Source: Xanthobacteraceae bacterium
Lineage (GTDB): Bacteria > Pseudomonadota > Alphaproteobacteria > Rhizobiales > Xanthobacteraceae
Length of the DNA: 7,291 nt
Assembly (NCBI GenBank): GCA_030037185.1
Contig: JASHRR010000505.1
Location: 1 to 7,291 of the forward strand
Direction: 5' to 3'
The translations under genes were made by a program, and so were the position numbers. Positions 6,178 through 7,291 of the stretch are shown here, piece by piece; the first letter of the stretch is position 1, and each line of letters opens with the position of its first letter. The notes beneath the pieces are model-generated. The model was not told the DNA's origin and made no database searches. It worked only from the letters and a program-made list of their open reading frames with translations.

Positions 6178-6657
6178 CTACCGGCGCAGGAACGCGATGC
6201 GGACACGGGGTGGGCAGCAACAGCCGCACCAGTGGCAGCGCCACAACCCGCGGCCGTGACCTCGGGATCGCGTGGCATTGCTACACGGTGACGCCGTAGC
6301 CGGTTGGCTCGCACACGCCGCCGCGTCCGCCGCCACAACATCATCCGCCGACCGTGACGGGGAACCCTGATGCGTCACGTTCTTTTGCCGGGCGCGCCAG
6401 CGACGCGCCCGTACCGCGTGGGCCAGCCGACCACGACGGCTCGTCTGGTAGCGCTGACCGGCCGCGCGCCGGGCGTGATATCGCGCCACCTGTGCACAGC
6501 CTCCGGCGCAATAGATCTGGCCGCGGTCGCAGCAACTGCAGATCAGCACCTGAGCACGGCAACGCGCACACACGAACAGCCGGGCCGACGCTTCCGCCGG
6601 CGCAGGACCGCCCGCACATAGACGGCATCGACAATGATTGGAATAATGCCCCGGCAT
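6178..6657 (-). CDS. Cysteine-rich putative zinc-binding protein upstream of istA
   Basis: The 159-residue product has three cysteine clusters. An N-terminal one is CRCRLC (residues 9-14). A central one is C30xxC33-x6-C40xxC43-x6-C50xxxC54, and a C-terminal one is C141xxC144 with C148. The spacing of the central block is that of a double zinc knuckle or ribbon. A strongly basic helix follows ([20 protein letters not shown], about 69-88), then KNVTHQGS, a low-complexity Ala-rich linker, and the end FLRR. I recall hypothetical proteins with the block RYQ.SR.GR.AHA.R.RR.RARQ..VTHQGS next to IS21-type transposases; no function is assigned that I know of. The basic helix and zinc motifs suggest nucleic-acid binding. 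The gene ends 29 nt before istA on the same strand, so it is probably its operon leader gene. ATG 6657 has only a weak ribosome binding site, and the exact start is uncertain. Confidence 0.75.
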   Translation of the reverse strand: MPGHYSNHCRCRLCAGGPAPAEASARLFVCARCRAQVLICSCCDRGQIYCAGGCAQVARYHARRAAGQRYQTSRRGRLAHAVRARRWRARQKNVTHQGSPSRSADDVVAADAAACASQPATASPCSNATRSRGHGRGLWRCHWCGCCCPPRVRIAFLRR

Positions 6658-6910
6658 GCGTGCTCGGCACGGTGTGGGGCACGGCGTCGATCCGGAACTT
6701 GGCGGTTTAGGTCGGCGCCGTGCCTGCCAATCCGGCAGGTTGTCACCGCGCCAGTCTGCATCCGATGCACGCCCTCATACCGCAGGGCCGCGCGCACGCC
6801 TGTGGATATGTGGACAACGCAAGAGCGTTGCCCACATACCCACAGGCGCAACAATCAACAACAAGCATCAGTTTGATTGCTTCAGAAAGCCTGGGCTCAT
6901 ACCCAGCTCG
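6658..6910. other. Intergenic region between two mobile elements
   Basis: This 253-bp interval should contain the promoter-side end of the IS21-type module and the 3' end of the second element. It holds the long hairpin at 6798-6847, a small inverted repeat CCTGCC/GGCAGG (about 6723-6738) and another, CTGGG/CCCAG (6891-6906). I found no convincing -35/-10 pair for the four-gene operon and no shared terminal repeat that would place the ends. Confidence 0.4.
6798..6847. repeat. Long near-perfect hairpin with DnaA-box-like words
   Basis: Two 23-nt arms (6798-6820 and 6825-6847) are reverse complements at 21 of 23 positions and are separated by a 4-nt loop, AAGA. The left arm contains TGTGGATAT and GTGGACAAC. 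The first is one mismatch from the reverse of the DnaA box TTATCCACA, and the second resembles it. Both mismatches are A on the left arm against the complement of G on the right, so the RNA form could keep G-U or A-C pairs there. The hairpin lies about 140 bp upstream of the first gene of the IS21-type operon. It has no adjoining T-run, so it is not an intrinsic terminator. Confidence 0.85.
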
Positions 6911-7291
6911 TTATCTCCAGGCGAACTTCCGGCCGCGCAGCCATGACGCGTCACCAGTGTCCTCCGCCGTCTTGGCCCGGATTGGGACAGCCATCGACAC
7001 GGATCGCTTGGTGGTCCCGTCGCCGAGGTCGATATCGACGACGCGGACGGATTTGAGCGCCGTCAAGGCTTCGGTGGCGGAGAGATCAAGGCGGGCGGCC
7101 TTGAGCTTCTTTTCGATGGCGCGGTGGATCAGCAAAGCGAGCGCGGCGACGTAGATGTGCGCCTCGACGCGGTTGTCGGTCTGGTGATAGATCGGCCGCA
7201 TGTTGAGAACATCCTTGATGTCAGCAAAGGCGCGCTCGACTTCCGATAGCTGCTTGTAGAGCCGCACGGCATCGACCGCGGAGAGGTTTTG
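6911..7291 (-). CDS. IS4/IS1634-type transposase, C-terminal part, cut by the window edge
   Basis: Only the last 126 residues are inside the window, and the frame runs off the right edge with no start codon needed at 7267. The visible part begins SAVDAVRLYKQLSEVERAFA. Tyr12, Glu19 and Lys26 fit the IS4-superfamily signature Y-(2)-R-(3)-E-(6)-K, with Leu in place of the Arg; Glu19 would be the third catalytic acid of the DDE triad. The following DVLNMRPIYHQTDNRVEAHI is typical of the IS1634 branch (MRPIYH.T...V.AHI). These enzymes excise and insert the element by cut and paste. The frame closes at TAA without damage, so the 3' end is intact; whether the whole gene is intact cannot be seen. It is transcribed towards the IS21-type module, on the same strand. 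Confidence 0.85.
   Translation of the reverse strand, partial: QNLSAVDAVRLYKQLSEVERAFADIKDVLNMRPIYHQTDNRVEAHIYVAALALLIHRAIEKKLKAARLDLSATEALTALKSVRVVDIDLGDGTTKRSVSMAVPIRAKTAEDTGDASWLRGRKFAWR

Larger units (their letters stand above)
3665..6657 (-). mobile_element. IS21-family element: four-gene transposition module (ends not resolved)
   Basis: The span given is the coding core. The transcription order is a Cys-rich ORF, istA, istB and a small distal ORF, spaced 29 nt, minus 8 nt and minus 4 nt apart, which indicates one operon. The istA-istB pair defines the IS21 family, whose transposition goes through a circular or tandem intermediate and usually leaves short target duplications. All four frames are open and the catalytic motifs are present, so the element may be active or recently active. 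I compared the flanks (about 3510-3610 and 6660-6910) for terminal inverted repeats beginning with TG and for matching 4-8 bp duplications. I found no convincing pair, so the true ends lie outside the span given but are not placed. Confidence 0.85.

Noticed and set aside
3513..6850. Possible terminal inverted repeat: TGTGCCTGTGCATGT at 3513 against TGCGCCTGTGGGTATGT read inwards from 6850
   Set aside because: The match is short, partly falls in the hairpin arm and in ORF 3337-3531, and the flanking bases show no target duplication.
6658..6880. Minus-strand TTGTTG-N17-TATGTG as a promoter of the four-gene operon
   Set aside because: Each hexamer matches the consensus at only about half of its positions and the -10 falls inside the hairpin.
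1..7291. CRISPR array, tRNA or rRNA genes, riboswitch
   Set aside because: I saw no regularly spaced repeats, no tRNA-like cloverleaf arms with a TTCGA-type T loop in the right context, and no rRNA core sequence on either strand.

Overview
The window looks like accessory DNA from a GC-rich alphaproteobacterium, most likely Bradyrhizobium or a close rhizobial relative, and is of the type found in symbiosis islands. This rests on several very short hypothetical genes whose opening or closing motifs I recognise from bradyrhizobial genomes (MLDALY...ERYRELAEE, MLDRETYR...LADYV, ITDAGRRAI), and on the two kinds of insertion sequence present. No search was run, so the taxonomic call is inference.

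Bases 1-3640 are gene-poor. They hold a 41-residue single-pass membrane microprotein (66-191), a frameshifted scrap of an ATP-dependent DNA ligase (about 507-706), a small ITDAGRRAI-type protein (758-1024), two small minus-strand genes (1201-1443 and 1672-1854), a 16-bp tandem repeat (2120-2160), a helical 100-residue minus-strand protein (2874-3176) and a doubtful plus-strand ORF (3337-3531). An intrinsic terminator at 3616-3644 closes this part. It stops plus-strand transcription just before it would run antisense through the transposase operon.

Bases 3665-6657 are an IS21-family transposition module on the minus strand with four genes in one tight operon. In transcription order these are a cysteine-rich putative zinc protein (6657-6178), istA (6148-4625), istB (4632-3880) and a 72-residue accessory ORF (3883-3665). 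IstA is the DDE transposase and IstB its AAA+ ATPase helper. istA and istB overlap by 8 nt, and istB and the last ORF overlap by 4 nt in ATGA, so translation of the last three is probably coupled. All four frames look intact. I could not fix the terminal inverted repeats or the target duplication.

Upstream of this operon, at 6798-6847, lies a long near-perfect hairpin whose arms contain DnaA-box-like words. Beyond it the window edge cuts through the C-terminal part of a second transposase of the IS4/IS1634 type (6911-7291, minus strand). The overall picture is a decayed island segment that has accumulated mobile elements. The least-explained part is the pair of conserved-looking extra genes bracketing istAB.
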